The notes under the pieces: model-generated
The model's input: the letters and a program-made list of their open reading frames with translations, nothing else
What the model was told of the DNA's origin: nothing
The model's database searches: none
Made by a program: the position numbers and the translations under genes
DNA from: an uncultured Clostridia bacterium
GTDB lineage: Bacteria > Bacillota > Clostridia > Christensenellales > UBA1242
Length of the DNA: 8,196 bases
Direction of reading: 5' to 3'
NCBI GenBank assembly: GCA_947384015.1
Contig: CANDFN010000044.1
Span: 1-8,196 of the forward strand
Part shown: positions 1-4,703 of the stretch, piece by piece
Numbering within the stretch: position 1 is the first letter of the stretch
Layout of the letters: the number at the start of each line of letters is the position of its first letter

Positions 1-110
1 TCTGTTTTCCCCAGCTCCCAGTTTCCATATGTGGTATTATGCACACCAATTCTTTTTGCGACATCTTCTTGAGATAGCCCCATTTGTTTTCGTCTTTCTT
101 TTAAATTCAT
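1..110 (-). CDS. XRE/Cro-CI-type helix-turn-helix transcriptional regulator, N-terminal part
   Basis: The reading frame starts at an ATG (108-110, minus strand) and leaves the window at its left edge after 36 codons. The translation begins MNLKERRKQMGLSQEDVAKR and continues IGVHNTTYGNWELGKT. This is the classic HTH_3 (XRE/Cro-CI) pattern: a basic first helix, the LSQEDVAKRIGV turn helix, and the recognition segment ending in W-E-x-G. An AAGGAGG ribosome binding site (119-125) lies 8 bases upstream. Family knowledge: such proteins are the repressors of prophages and integrative elements, and here it is read away from the rightward early operon, the usual lysogeny arrangement. It probably acts on the inverted repeats between 120 and 330. 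The C-terminal part (peptidase, dimerisation or toxin-antitoxin domain) is outside the window, so CI-type repressor and a simpler XRE regulator cannot be told apart. Confidence 0.9.
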   Translation of the reverse strand, partial: MNLKERRKQMGLSQEDVAKRIGVHNTTYGNWELGKT

Positions 111-141
111 ATAAAAAACCTCCTTTTTGTCCGACACTATT

Positions 142-170
142 ATTTTAGAACATTTCACTATAAAAATCAA
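142..170 (-). promoter_or_regulatory. Leftward promoter of the HTH regulator
   Basis: On the minus strand a TTGATT -35 (165-170) is followed after exactly 17 bases by a TAAAAT -10 (142-147). The transcript would start near 135, about 25 bases before the ATG at 110. The near-palindrome TGTCGGACA (128-136) lies at the predicted start point, which suits autoregulation. Read from sequence only. Confidence 0.6.
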
Positions 171-184
171 TAAAGACCTATAAA

Positions 185-204
185 TTTACTAAAAATATAG
201 TAAA
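185..204. promoter_or_regulatory. Inverted repeat, candidate repressor operator
   Basis: A perfect 7-bp inverted repeat, TTTACTA (185-191) and TAGTAAA (198-204) with a 6-base spacer, lies between the divergent promoters. The half-site AGTAAAA recurs at 251-257 and 283-289 near the rightward promoter, so it may be the operator family of the XRE protein. The region is very A/T-rich, so chance matches are possible. Confidence 0.4.
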
Positions 205-241
205 AATTTATATAAAATTAGAAAAAACACCTAAAAAACGC

Positions 242-270
242 TTGACATTCAGTAAAAACATCTATAAAAT
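242..270 (+). promoter_or_regulatory. Rightward early promoter with overlapping repeats
   Basis: A consensus TTGACA -35 (242-247), a 17-base spacer and a TAAAAT -10 (265-270) predict a start near 277. The 11-base direct repeat CAGTAAAAACA occurs inside the spacer (250-260) and again just after the predicted start (282-292). The second copy is part of an 8-bp inverted repeat, AAATCAGT (278-285) and ACTGATTT (293-300). Binding of a repressor to these sites would block the promoter. This is the best candidate to drive the rightward operon, whose first gene starts about 840 bases further on. Confidence 0.6.
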
Positions 271-330
271 TAATTATAAATCAGTAAAAACAACTGATTT
301 GTCAGATAATACTCCTTTTTGTCCGACACC

Positions 331-371
331 AAAAAGGAAAACAAACAAGCGGTGTCCTTAAAACACCGCTT
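331..371 (-). terminator. Possible leftward intrinsic terminator
   Basis: A 9-bp perfect stem AAGCGGTGT (347-355) and ACACCGCTT (363-371) with a 7-base loop is followed, in the leftward direction, by a T-rich but interrupted run (complement of 331-346). It would stop leftward transcripts that pass the terminator at 414-439. A short TGGC/GCCA hairpin (372-384) abuts it. Confidence 0.4.
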
Positions 372-413
372 TGGCTTAAAGCCAGATATACAGGTCTATG
401 TAGTTAGGACGGT

Positions 414-439
414 AAAAAAACCGCCTCATACGAAGCGGT
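414..439 (-). terminator. Intrinsic terminator of peptide cassette A
   Basis: Read leftward, the RNA forms an 8-bp stem (ACCGCUUC pairing with GAGGCGGU, one U-G wobble, 4-base loop GUAU; plus-strand arms 420-427 and 432-439) followed directly by seven U (414-420). The G·U pair exists only in the minus-strand RNA; on the plus strand it is a mismatch, and no U tract follows there. The terminator is therefore leftward. Confidence 0.8.
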
Positions 440-444
440 AGTTG

Positions 445-522
445 TTAAACAATTTTAATTATAACAATGGTGAGTTCAATTAAAACTTTAACGATTTTCA
501 AAAAGTTTAACAATTTATTCAC
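445..522 (-). CDS. Small hydrophobic/cationic peptide, copy A (25 aa)
   Basis: A 25-codon frame on the minus strand starts at GTG (520-522) and stops at TAA (445-447). The peptide reads MNKLLNFLKIV then KVLIELTIVIIKIV. An AAAAGGA ribosome site lies 10 bases upstream, and an in-frame TAG two codons before GTG fixes the 5' limit. Copy B at 892-969 has the same length and aligns without gaps at 17 of 25 residues, with the core LKIVKVLIELTIV unchanged although two core codons differ silently (CTC/TTA and ACC/ACA). K9, K12 and E16 would lie on one face of a helix, giving an amphipathic membrane-active look as in type I toxins or modulin-like peptides; that is only a resemblance. The frame is preceded by its own promoter and followed by a terminator. 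It could still be a structured RNA by-product. Confidence 0.5.
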   Translation of the reverse strand: MNKLLNFLKIVKVLIELTIVIIKIV

Positions 523-562
523 TGCCTAATATTCCTTTTATGTTTACATACATAAATGAAAT

Positions 563-595
563 TTATTTTGGGCTACCTCCTGAGAATACATACAT
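563..595 (-). other. Leader ORF with internal AGGAGG, copy A
   Basis: Upstream of peptide A, a 10-codon frame begins ATG-TAT-GTA and reads MYVFSGGSPK. Copy B has the counterpart MYVFLGGSLK followed by five more residues. The frame lacks a clear ribosome site of its own. It contains a perfect AGGAGG (complement of 576-581) that has no start codon at a normal distance. The block is conserved between copies, so it may be a translated leader or a ribosome standby site for the peptide. Confidence 0.3.
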
Positions 596-646
596 TTTTA
601 AGTTTGGTTTTGCAAACTTGTATATCATCCAATTTTGGACTTGATT

Positions 647-675
647 ATTCTATCAAATTAAGGCTTTTAAGTCAA
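647..675 (-). promoter_or_regulatory. Promoter of peptide cassette A
   Basis: On the minus strand TTGACT (670-675), a 17-base spacer and TAGAAT (647-652) form a near-consensus promoter, with TGA just before the -10 as an extended -10. The start point is near 640. The 5' end of the RNA carries a short inverted repeat (TCCAA/TTGGA, 628-639) and a 7-bp hairpin (600-606 with 613-619). Confidence 0.7.
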
Positions 676-683
676 TAAATCTT

Positions 684-835
684 ATGCGTGCGGTTTCTGA
701 AACCCCCTTACTGCACGCTACATAACAGAGCGTTGCCTAAAGCAATAATCTGTTACCATGCAGAGGCGGGCTGCATAAATAACACCCATTGTGAGAAATG
801 TAAACTCTCCAAGAGCTAGAACTTGATAAATCTAG
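684..835. other. Gene-free stretch with a series of hairpins
   Basis: No coding frame is convincing here. Consecutive inverted repeats are: GCGTGC (686-691) with GCACGC (713-718) enclosing GGTTT/AAACC (692-696, 700-704); TAACAGA (723-729) with TCTGTTA (749-755) enclosing TTGC/GCAA (733-736, 742-745); ATGCAG (758-763) with CTGCAT (771-776); GAGA/TCTC (793-796, 806-809); and CTAGA/TCTAG (816-820, 831-835). It lies upstream of promoter A and downstream of terminator B, so on the minus strand it should be silent; it would be transcribed from the rightward promoter at 242. A structured leader RNA or a DNA-level site are both possible. No known RNA family was recognised. Confidence 0.4.
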
Positions 836-859
836 AAGCGAAATTTGAATGAGGGCGAT

Positions 860-886
860 AAAAAAAACCGCCTCATACGAAGCGGT
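860..886 (-). terminator. Intrinsic terminator of peptide cassette B
   Basis: Same 8-bp stem and GUAU loop as copy A (plus-strand arms 867-874 and 879-886), followed in the leftward RNA by eight U (860-867). A textbook leftward rho-independent terminator. Confidence 0.85.
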
Positions 887-891
887 GTTTG

Positions 892-969
892 TTAAAAGTT
901 GTTAATTAAAACAATTGTTAATTCAATTAAAACTTTAACGATTTTTAAAACCTTTAATAAATTCTTCAA
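892..969 (-). CDS. Small hydrophobic/cationic peptide, copy B (25 aa)
   Basis: A 25-codon frame on the minus strand starts at TTG (967-969) and stops at TAA (892-894). The peptide reads MKNLLKVLKIV then KVLIELTIVLINNF. AAAAGGA lies 10 bases upstream, the same spacing as in copy A, and an in-frame TAA six codons before the start bounds the 5' end. K2, K6, K9, K12 and E16 fall on one helical face, with Leu/Ile/Val elsewhere, so an amphipathic membrane-associated helix is expected. The match in length, start position, ribosome site and peptide core with copy A, using a different rare start codon, argues for translation. Function unknown; a type I toxin, a signalling or lysis-related peptide, or a membrane regulator are all possible. 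Confidence 0.5.
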   Translation of the reverse strand: MKNLLKVLKIVKVLIELTIVLINNF

Positions 970-990
970 TGTAAATATGTCCTTTTAAGT

Positions 991-1038
991 TTACATAAAT
1001 GAAATTTGTTTTAGGCTACCTCCTAAAAATACATACAT
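991..1038 (-). other. Leader ORF with internal AGGAGG, copy B
   Basis: A 15-codon frame begins ATG-TAT-GTA and reads MYVFLGGSLKQISFM, the counterpart of the leader in copy A, which is cut short by a CAA-to-TAA difference. The internal AGGAGG (complement of 1019-1024) is again not followed by a start codon at usable distance. It may be a leader peptide or simply the conserved 5' untranslated part of the peptide mRNA. Confidence 0.3.
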
Positions 1039-1079
1039 ACATTTTAAGGTTGAGTTAAAAACATCGTCCTCTAATTCAA

Positions 1080-1108
1080 ATTATACAAAAAACAGAAATA
1101 AAAGTAAA
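1080..1108 (-). promoter_or_regulatory. Promoter of peptide cassette B
   Basis: On the minus strand TTTACT (1103-1108), a 17-base spacer and a perfect TATAAT (1080-1085) are present; the start point is near 1073. The -35 overlaps the ribosome binding site of the rightward gene at 1119, and its complement AGTAAA matches the half-site repeated in the control region at 185-292. Leftward and rightward transcription therefore meet here. Confidence 0.6.
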
Positions 1109-1118
1109 GGAGTAAATT

Positions 1119-1316
1119 ATGAAATTATCAGAACTTTTAGAAGTGTTAAAAAATAAAGACATAATACTGTGCGACTCTGCCGGCAAGATAATTGCTAGTT
1201 CTTCAGAGTATCGTGAAATTTATAAATATTTAGACTGTTCTGTATTCGGTATTGAAGCGAATGCTTATATGGATGCCATAGCAATAGACATTGATACAAA
1301 TACTTTAAGCGAATAA
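1119..1316 (+). CDS. Small acidic protein of unknown function (65 aa)
   Basis: First rightward gene. An AAAGGAG site (1106-1112) sits 6 bases before the ATG. The 65-residue product starts MKLSELLEVLKNKDIILCDS and has a predicted helix, then alternating hydrophobic residues, ending in an acidic stretch AIAIDIDTNTLSE. No membrane segment, zinc site or helix-turn-helix is visible. Small single-domain proteins of this size and beta-alpha pattern are common at the start of early operons in phages of low-GC Gram-positives, but I do not recognise the family. The next gene starts 13 bases after its stop, so the two are probably co-transcribed. Confidence 0.75.
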   Translation: MKLSELLEVLKNKDIILCDSAGKIIASSSEYREIYKYLDCSVFGIEANAYMDAIAIDIDTNTLSE

Positions 1317-1329
1317 AAAGGAGGTAAAA

Positions 1330-1518
1330 ATGTCAGTTATAAAATCTGTAGAATTTTACATTAAAAGTAAAATCAATTCAGACTTAATAAAATGCAAAAG
1401 CCTTGGTGGCGCAAAAAAGAAAATTAGATTCTTAAAGCGTTTAGGCTTTAACGGAAAAGTTATAAAACTAACATTCTTTAAAGGCGGCTCTATATTAGCA
1501 GATGAGGTTGTGTTATGA
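1330..1518 (+). CDS. Small basic protein of unknown function (62 aa)
   Basis: A strong AAGGAGG (1318-1324) lies 5 bases before the ATG. The 62-residue product is rich in lysine, with a central GGAKKKIRFLKRLGF stretch, so it may bind nucleic acid; this is inferred from charge only. The stop overlaps the start of the following gene in an ATGA arrangement, implying coupled translation. Family not recognised. Confidence 0.75.
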   Translation: MSVIKSVEFYIKSKINSDLIKCKSLGGAKKKIRFLKRLGFNGKVIKLTFFKGGSILADEVVL

Positions 1519-1715
1519 AAACAGTTTATTTAGTTATCTATAAACCAAGCGGAAGTTATAGGCAGAGTAAAGTATTTTATGATTCTGACGAAGTACAAGA
1601 TTATGCTTTAAAGATTAACGAACAAAAAGGCTGCAGCGTTAGAGTTATATATAAAAAACCGAACTCTAAAAAATGGTTTTTGCTTAATAATTTACTACCT
1701 AGAGAATGCTGTTAA
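1515..1715 (+). CDS. Small basic protein of unknown function (66 aa)
   Basis: The ATG (1515) overlaps the TGA of the previous gene. The product begins MKTVYLVIYKPSGSYRQSKV and alternates hydrophobic and polar residues in a beta-strand manner, with a helix around residues 25-36 (DEVQDYALKINEQ), and ends in NLLPRECC. The paired terminal cysteines are notable but unexplained. No ribosome site other than GAGGTTG (1503-1509) inside the upstream gene. It closes the first block of three genes and is followed by a 209-base gap. Family not recognised. Confidence 0.7.
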   Translation: MKTVYLVIYKPSGSYRQSKVFYDSDEVQDYALKINEQKGCSVRVIYKKPNSKKWFLLNNLLPRECC

Positions 1716-1924
1716 TAACTGGCAGAGCATGCCTGCCTTAACAACATGCGTAGTTGTTGTTAACTTTACCCCTCCTTGTAAAGTTAACAAGCCATTAAGC
1801 CTACGGTTTAAGAAGTTGACCGTAGGCAACTCCTGTTGGTTGAATTAGTCTTAAGCAGTCCAAATCTGCAAACCAACTCTAACGCTACATAAAGCGCAAA
1901 AAAACAAAGTGTGTAGGTGTATTT
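1716..1924. other. Hairpin-rich intergenic region
   Basis: No convincing frame was found in these 209 bases. Five inverted repeats follow one another: GGCAG/CTGCC (1721-1725, 1733-1737); a perfect 13-bp stem (1757-1769 with 1778-1790) whose 8-base loop is CCCTCCTT; ACCGTAGGC-type 9-bp stem (1799-1807 with 1819-1827); GTTGGTT/AACCAAC (1835-1841, 1871-1877) enclosing GCAG/CTGC (1855-1858, 1866-1869); and CGCT/AGCG (1883-1886, 1893-1896). Perfect stems of 9 and 13 bp back to back suggest a structured RNA within the operon transcript (processing site, attenuator or small RNA). None is followed by a U run, so simple termination is unlikely. No riboswitch class was recognised. Confidence 0.45.
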
Positions 1925-2107
1925 ATGGAAGAAAAAACTTATTTTATGATTAGCTCAAAATTTGGCACAAGAATTTTGTGCAACACAGAAAAACTTGCTG
2001 ACCTAATTGCAGACCTTAAGCAACTAGACACTAAATTTTCTGTTAAAAGCGGTCCTAGTCGTAAAGGTCCATTTTCTACTATCAAGGACGTTTATGGCAT
2101 CAGTTAA
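1925..2107 (+). CDS. Small protein of unknown function (60 aa)
   Basis: The ATG follows a TAGGTG ribosome site (1913-1918) at 6 bases. The 60-residue product starts MEEKTYFMISSKFGTRILCN, with a helix around residues 21-34 (EKLADLIADLKQLD) and a basic GPSRKGPF segment near the end. The next gene begins inside its last codons (ATG 2094), a 14-base overlap. No family recognised; probably a small phage-type accessory protein. Confidence 0.7.
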   Translation: MEEKTYFMISSKFGTRILCNTEKLADLIADLKQLDTKFSVKSGPSRKGPFSTIKDVYGIS

Positions 2108-2258
2108 TTTTATTGTCCGTTTTGAATGCGATGACCGTATTATTGATGCAAGAATGGCTTTGCGTGAGGCTGTAATTCACTATAAGAGTTTGAAAGATTT
2201 GGACGAGCCTGTAGATTTAATTTGCATTAAAGACGGAATTGAATATTGCTTAATGTGA
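2094..2258 (+). CDS. Small acidic protein of unknown function (54 aa)
   Basis: A 54-codon frame begins ATG-GCA-TCA at 2094, overlapping the end of the preceding gene, and ends TGA at 2256-2258. It reads MASVNFIVRFECDDRIIDAR and then MALREAVIHYKSLKDLDEPV, a beta-strand/helix pattern, ending IKDGIEYCLM. An AAGGACG (2084-2090) acts as ribosome site 3 bases before the ATG, which is close. It fills a gap between genes and its stop region supplies the GTGAGG ribosome site for the next gene, which supports it as real. Function unknown. Confidence 0.65.
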   Translation: MASVNFIVRFECDDRIIDARMALREAVIHYKSLKDLDEPVDLICIKDGIEYCLM

Positions 2259-2266
2259 GGTTGTAT

Positions 2267-3022
2267 ATGAGTAGATTAACTCCAGGGCAAATTGCAGATA
2301 CAATTTGTCAAACTCTTACCTTACCAGAGGTTGTGCAATTTTATGGCATTCAAGTAAGCATGAGAGGAAATTTTATATGCTGTCCTTTTCACGGTGAAAA
2401 AACTCCGTCATGCAAAATAAGTGATAAATTGTTTCACTGTTTTGGCTGTGGTGCTAGTGGAAATTTAATACAGTTTGTTGAAAAGTTATTTGATGCCGAT
2501 TTTAAAAGTGCATTAGTAAGAATTGATAATGATTTTAATCTAGGACTTACCGGACAAACTGTAAGCGAAGAGCAACGCAGAAAAGCCGAGGCAATAAGGC
2601 AAAAGCGTGCAGAAGAAGAAAAAATTAGAACTGCGCACGAACGCTACATAAAAGGTTTGGAAGAAGAATACCTAAAGATTTGGAAAATGCTACTCTTCTA
2701 CGACCCAACAGATTTAGACCATGTGGACGAACGTTGGCTATGGGCTATTAATAATTTTGATTATTATGACTATCTAGCGCAAGCTTATGGTTTTAACATT
2801 GAGCGTTTTGACGCTGAATTATTGTTTATTGAAAAAAGAGAACTTACTCTTGAAAACAAAAAACAAAATGTTTTAAATGAGGTTGCAAACAATCTTATTA
2901 AGATTTTGGAATCAATAGACAAAACGAAACCTTTAAAATTAGAGGCGGTAGAAGCCGACAGTGAAAAACTTAACATTTATAAAGAAATTTTAAAGGACTA
3001 CAAAAGCAATTTAGTGTTTTAA
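2267..3022 (+). CDS. CHC2 zinc-finger (DnaG-type) replication protein without visible TOPRIM domain
   Basis: Start chosen at ATG 2267 with GTGAGG (2255-2260) 6 bases upstream; a TTG at 2246 in the same frame lacks a ribosome site. The product is 251 aa. Residues 20-75 form a CHC2 zinc ribbon: CPFH (C39, H42) then FHCFGCG (C58, C61) followed by GNLIQFVEKL, the pattern at the N-terminus of bacterial DnaG primases. From about residue 98 there is a charged coiled-coil-like helix (EEQRRKAEAIRQKRAEEEK) and then a helical C-terminus. I see no TOPRIM motifs (no EGxxD or DxD), and the protein is far shorter than DnaG (about 600 aa). It probably recognises template for the helicase encoded at 3232, acting as the zinc-binding part of a split primase. 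CHC2 assignment is firm; partner and role are inferred. Confidence 0.85.
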   Translation: MSRLTPGQIADTICQTLTLPEVVQFYGIQVSMRGNFICCPFHGEKTPSCKISDKLFHCFGCGASGNLIQFVEKLFDADFKSALVRIDNDFNLGLTGQTVSEEQRRKAEAIRQKRAEEEKIRTAHERYIKGLEEEYLKIWKMLLFYDPTDLDHVDERWLWAINNFDYYDYLAQAYGFNIERFDAELLFIEKRELTLENKKQNVLNEVANNLIKILESIDKTKPLKLEAVEADSEKLNIYKEILKDYKSNLVF

Positions 3023-3038
3023 AAATAAGGGGAAATGT

Positions 3039-3245
3039 ATGTATGTAATTAAAATTGATAAAAAAGATATTGCTAATATTAAACAAAAAAGAGACGGTAA
3101 TCTTATCATTCACTTAAAACAGTTGCGAGAAAATGGCTTAAATAAATTTTGGGTTGTTGACGGTAGTTTTGGAATGGTAGAAGAAAATGGTTATGTGTTA
3201 GTTAAACCTGCTAAACCATTGGAGGTTAAGCATGAAAAAAATTAA
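3039..3245 (+). CDS. Small protein of unknown function (68 aa)
   Basis: An AAGGGGAA site (3027-3034) precedes an ATG within GTATGTATG repeats; ATG 3039 gives MYVIKIDKKDIANIKQKRDG. The product is 68 aa, basic, with strand-rich pattern (NKFWVVDGSFGMVEENGYVL). Its 3' end contains GGAGG (3221-3225) for the next gene and overlaps it by 14 bases, so it is translationally linked to the helicase gene and may assist replication. Family not recognised. Confidence 0.75.
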   Translation: MYVIKIDKKDIANIKQKRDGNLIIHLKQLRENGLNKFWVVDGSFGMVEENGYVLVKPAKPLEVKHEKN

Positions 3246-4686
3246 CTTTATAAATAACCCACTCTACCCTGAAACAGATATTGGAATATCTAAACTGTTT
3301 ATGGACAGTTTTAATGACGAATTAATCTTTTGCAAAGACCTAGCAGAATGGTATGTTTGGAACGGTAAATACTGGGAAAAAGATGCCAAAGAGGGAGGCA
3401 AACGTTGCGAGCTTATGAAAGATATGGCTACATACTGTATTGCTGAAATCTACGCTAGTGATTTAAAAAAAGAACAAAAGGAGTATTTATTGAAAGTCTA
3501 TTCTAAACTTAATGCTAAATATTATAGAGATTCAATTTTAAAAGATGCACAAAGTATTAGACCTATAGACTCCTCAATATTTGATACGCATAAACTGTTG
3601 TTTAACTGTCAAAATGGGACATATGATTTTGAGCGTGACATTTTTAGAGATTTTGAGAGAACAGATTATATCACAGATATATCTAACGTGACTTATGATA
3701 AAACTGCAGATTGCCCACGCTTTAAACAATATTTAAAAGAGGTTTTAGAAGACCAGGACAAAATAGACTACTTATTAAAAATGGCATCCTACGCATTAAC
3801 TGGTGACACCTCGCGAGAATGCTTTTTTATTCTTTACGGTAACAAAACACGTAACGGTAAAAGCACTTTTGCTAGCACTTTGTATTATTTGGCTGGTTCA
3901 TATTCAAAAATACTGCGTGAAGAAAGTATCACGCAAAAAAGCTTTAACAATGGTGGTGGTGTTGCTTCGCCTGATATAGCAAGATTAAAAAAAGCTCGTA
4001 TTGCCTTGGTAAACGAAATTTCACCTGGCATGTTGCTTAATATCTCTTTAATTAAAGCTATGACTGGTAACGACGGAATAACAGCACGTTTTCTGCAAAA
4101 AGAAGACTTTGACTTTACCCCACAATGCAAGCTTTTTATCAATACAAACGATTTTCCGCGAATGAGTGACGACAGTATATTCAATTCACGTAGATTAGAG
4201 CTTTTATGTTTTGAAAAAGTTATTGATGCAGAGCATCAAGATATTAACTTAAAAGAACATCTAAAGCAAGAAATTAATGGCATTTTCAATTATATTGCAC
4301 CTTATTATAAGCGTTTAAAAGAAGAGGGCTTTTGTCAGCCTGAATCTACTAAAAAGCTTATAGAAAAGTATAAATATAATTCAAATAACATCTTGCTATT
4401 TGAAAAAGAGTGTTTGTTTAAGGATGCTGAAGCTTATATGAAAGTTTCAGACATCTACTCTACTTATACAAAATGGTGCGAAGAAAACGGCTATAATGCG
4501 TTGGCTAAAAAGAATTTTAAAGACAAAATGGAGGCTATTGGAGCTGTGTTTACAGAAAAGAAAAGCAAAAAAAACGATAAAGGTTTTTTTGAGAATACTT
4601 ACTGGGTAACAGGCTTTTCAACAACTAAACCTGCACCGCTACAAATGTTATTAGAGCCAATTACAGACGAGGAAATGCCATTTTAG
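3232..4686 (+). CDS. D5/P4-type superfamily 3 helicase (phage/plasmid primase-helicase C-terminal type)
   Basis: Starts at ATG 3232 with GGAGG 6 bases upstream. The 484-aa product has a D5_N-like region (about 15-180, including LFNCQNGTYDF) followed by an SF3 ATPase core: Walker A GNKTRNGKST (203-212), Walker B RIALVNEI (256-263) with N261-E262, motif C CKLFINTND (299-307), and the arginine-bearing FNSRRLELLCF (about 320-330). A winged-helix-like C-terminal region (YMKVSDIYSTYTKWCEENGY) ends at EMPF. Family knowledge: these hexameric helicases unwind phage, plasmid or viral origins. Against P4 alpha (777 aa) it lacks the N-terminal primase, which may be supplied in part by the CHC2 protein at 2267. 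The putative iteron array begins 18 bases after its stop. Confidence 0.92.
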   Translation: MKKINFINNPLYPETDIGISKLFMDSFNDELIFCKDLAEWYVWNGKYWEKDAKEGGKRCELMKDMATYCIAEIYASDLKKEQKEYLLKVYSKLNAKYYRDSILKDAQSIRPIDSSIFDTHKLLFNCQNGTYDFERDIFRDFERTDYITDISNVTYDKTADCPRFKQYLKEVLEDQDKIDYLLKMASYALTGDTSRECFFILYGNKTRNGKSTFASTLYYLAGSYSKILREESITQKSFNNGGGVASPDIARLKKARIALVNEISPGMLLNISLIKAMTGNDGITARFLQKEDFDFTPQCKLFINTNDFPRMSDDSIFNSRRLELLCFEKVIDAEHQDINLKEHLKQEINGIFNYIAPYYKRLKEEGFCQPESTKKLIEKYKYNSNNILLFEKECLFKDAEAYMKVSDIYSTYTKWCEENGYNALAKKNFKDKMEAIGAVFTEKKSKKNDKGFFENTYWVTGFSTTKPAPLQMLLEPITDEEMPF

Positions 4687-4703
4687 CCCAAAAAGTTTAT
4701 AAA

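Larger units (their letters stand above)
120..329. repeat. Duplicated 18-bp block with TGTCNGACA palindrome
   Basis: The sequence CTCCTTTTTGTCCGACAC occurs exactly at 120-137 and at 312-329. Each copy holds the palindrome TGTC-N-GACA. A partial relative, TTGTCAGATA, lies at 299-308. The left copy carries the ribosome binding site of the HTH gene on the minus strand, while the right copy precedes no start codon, so a shared protein-binding site explains the duplication better than translation. Binding by the XRE protein is an inference. Confidence 0.5.
414..1045 (-). repeat. Two diverged direct copies of the peptide cassette (414-600 and 860-1045)
   Basis: The two blocks align along about 187 bases in the same order: terminator hairpin (19 identical bases, CCGCCTCATACGAAGCGGT on the plus strand), 25-codon peptide frame (24 identical bases in its core), AAAAGGA ribosome site, the conserved TAAATGAAATTT element, GGCTACCTCCT (AGGAGG on the minus strand) and TACATACAT. 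Differences and small indels are spread through the blocks, so this is an older duplication under some constraint and not a fresh tandem copy. Confidence 0.85.

Noticed and set aside
120..329. Attachment site duplication
   Set aside because: The 18-bp copies are only 192 bases apart, flank only the control region and share a palindrome, so operators fit better; no integrase is visible.
414..439. Rightward terminator before the early operon
   Set aside because: The run of A precedes the hairpin on the plus strand; the U run follows it only in the minus-strand RNA.
684..776. tRNA or tmRNA
   Set aside because: Stems do not form a cloverleaf and there is no T-loop consensus (GTTCRANNC) or 3' CCA at a suitable place.
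2246..2266. Upstream TTG start for the zinc-finger gene
   Set aside because: No ribosome site before it and it lies inside the preceding 54-aa gene, whereas ATG 2267 has GTGAGG at good spacing.
2785..2976. 63-codon minus-strand frame
   Set aside because: Lies wholly inside the zinc-finger gene on the other strand, has no ribosome site, and its low-complexity Ser/Phe composition is what the complement of a Lys/Glu-rich gene produces.
3885..4184. 99-codon minus-strand frame
   Set aside because: Antisense to the well-supported ATPase core of the SF3 helicase, including Walker B and motif C; no ribosome site or recognisable domain.
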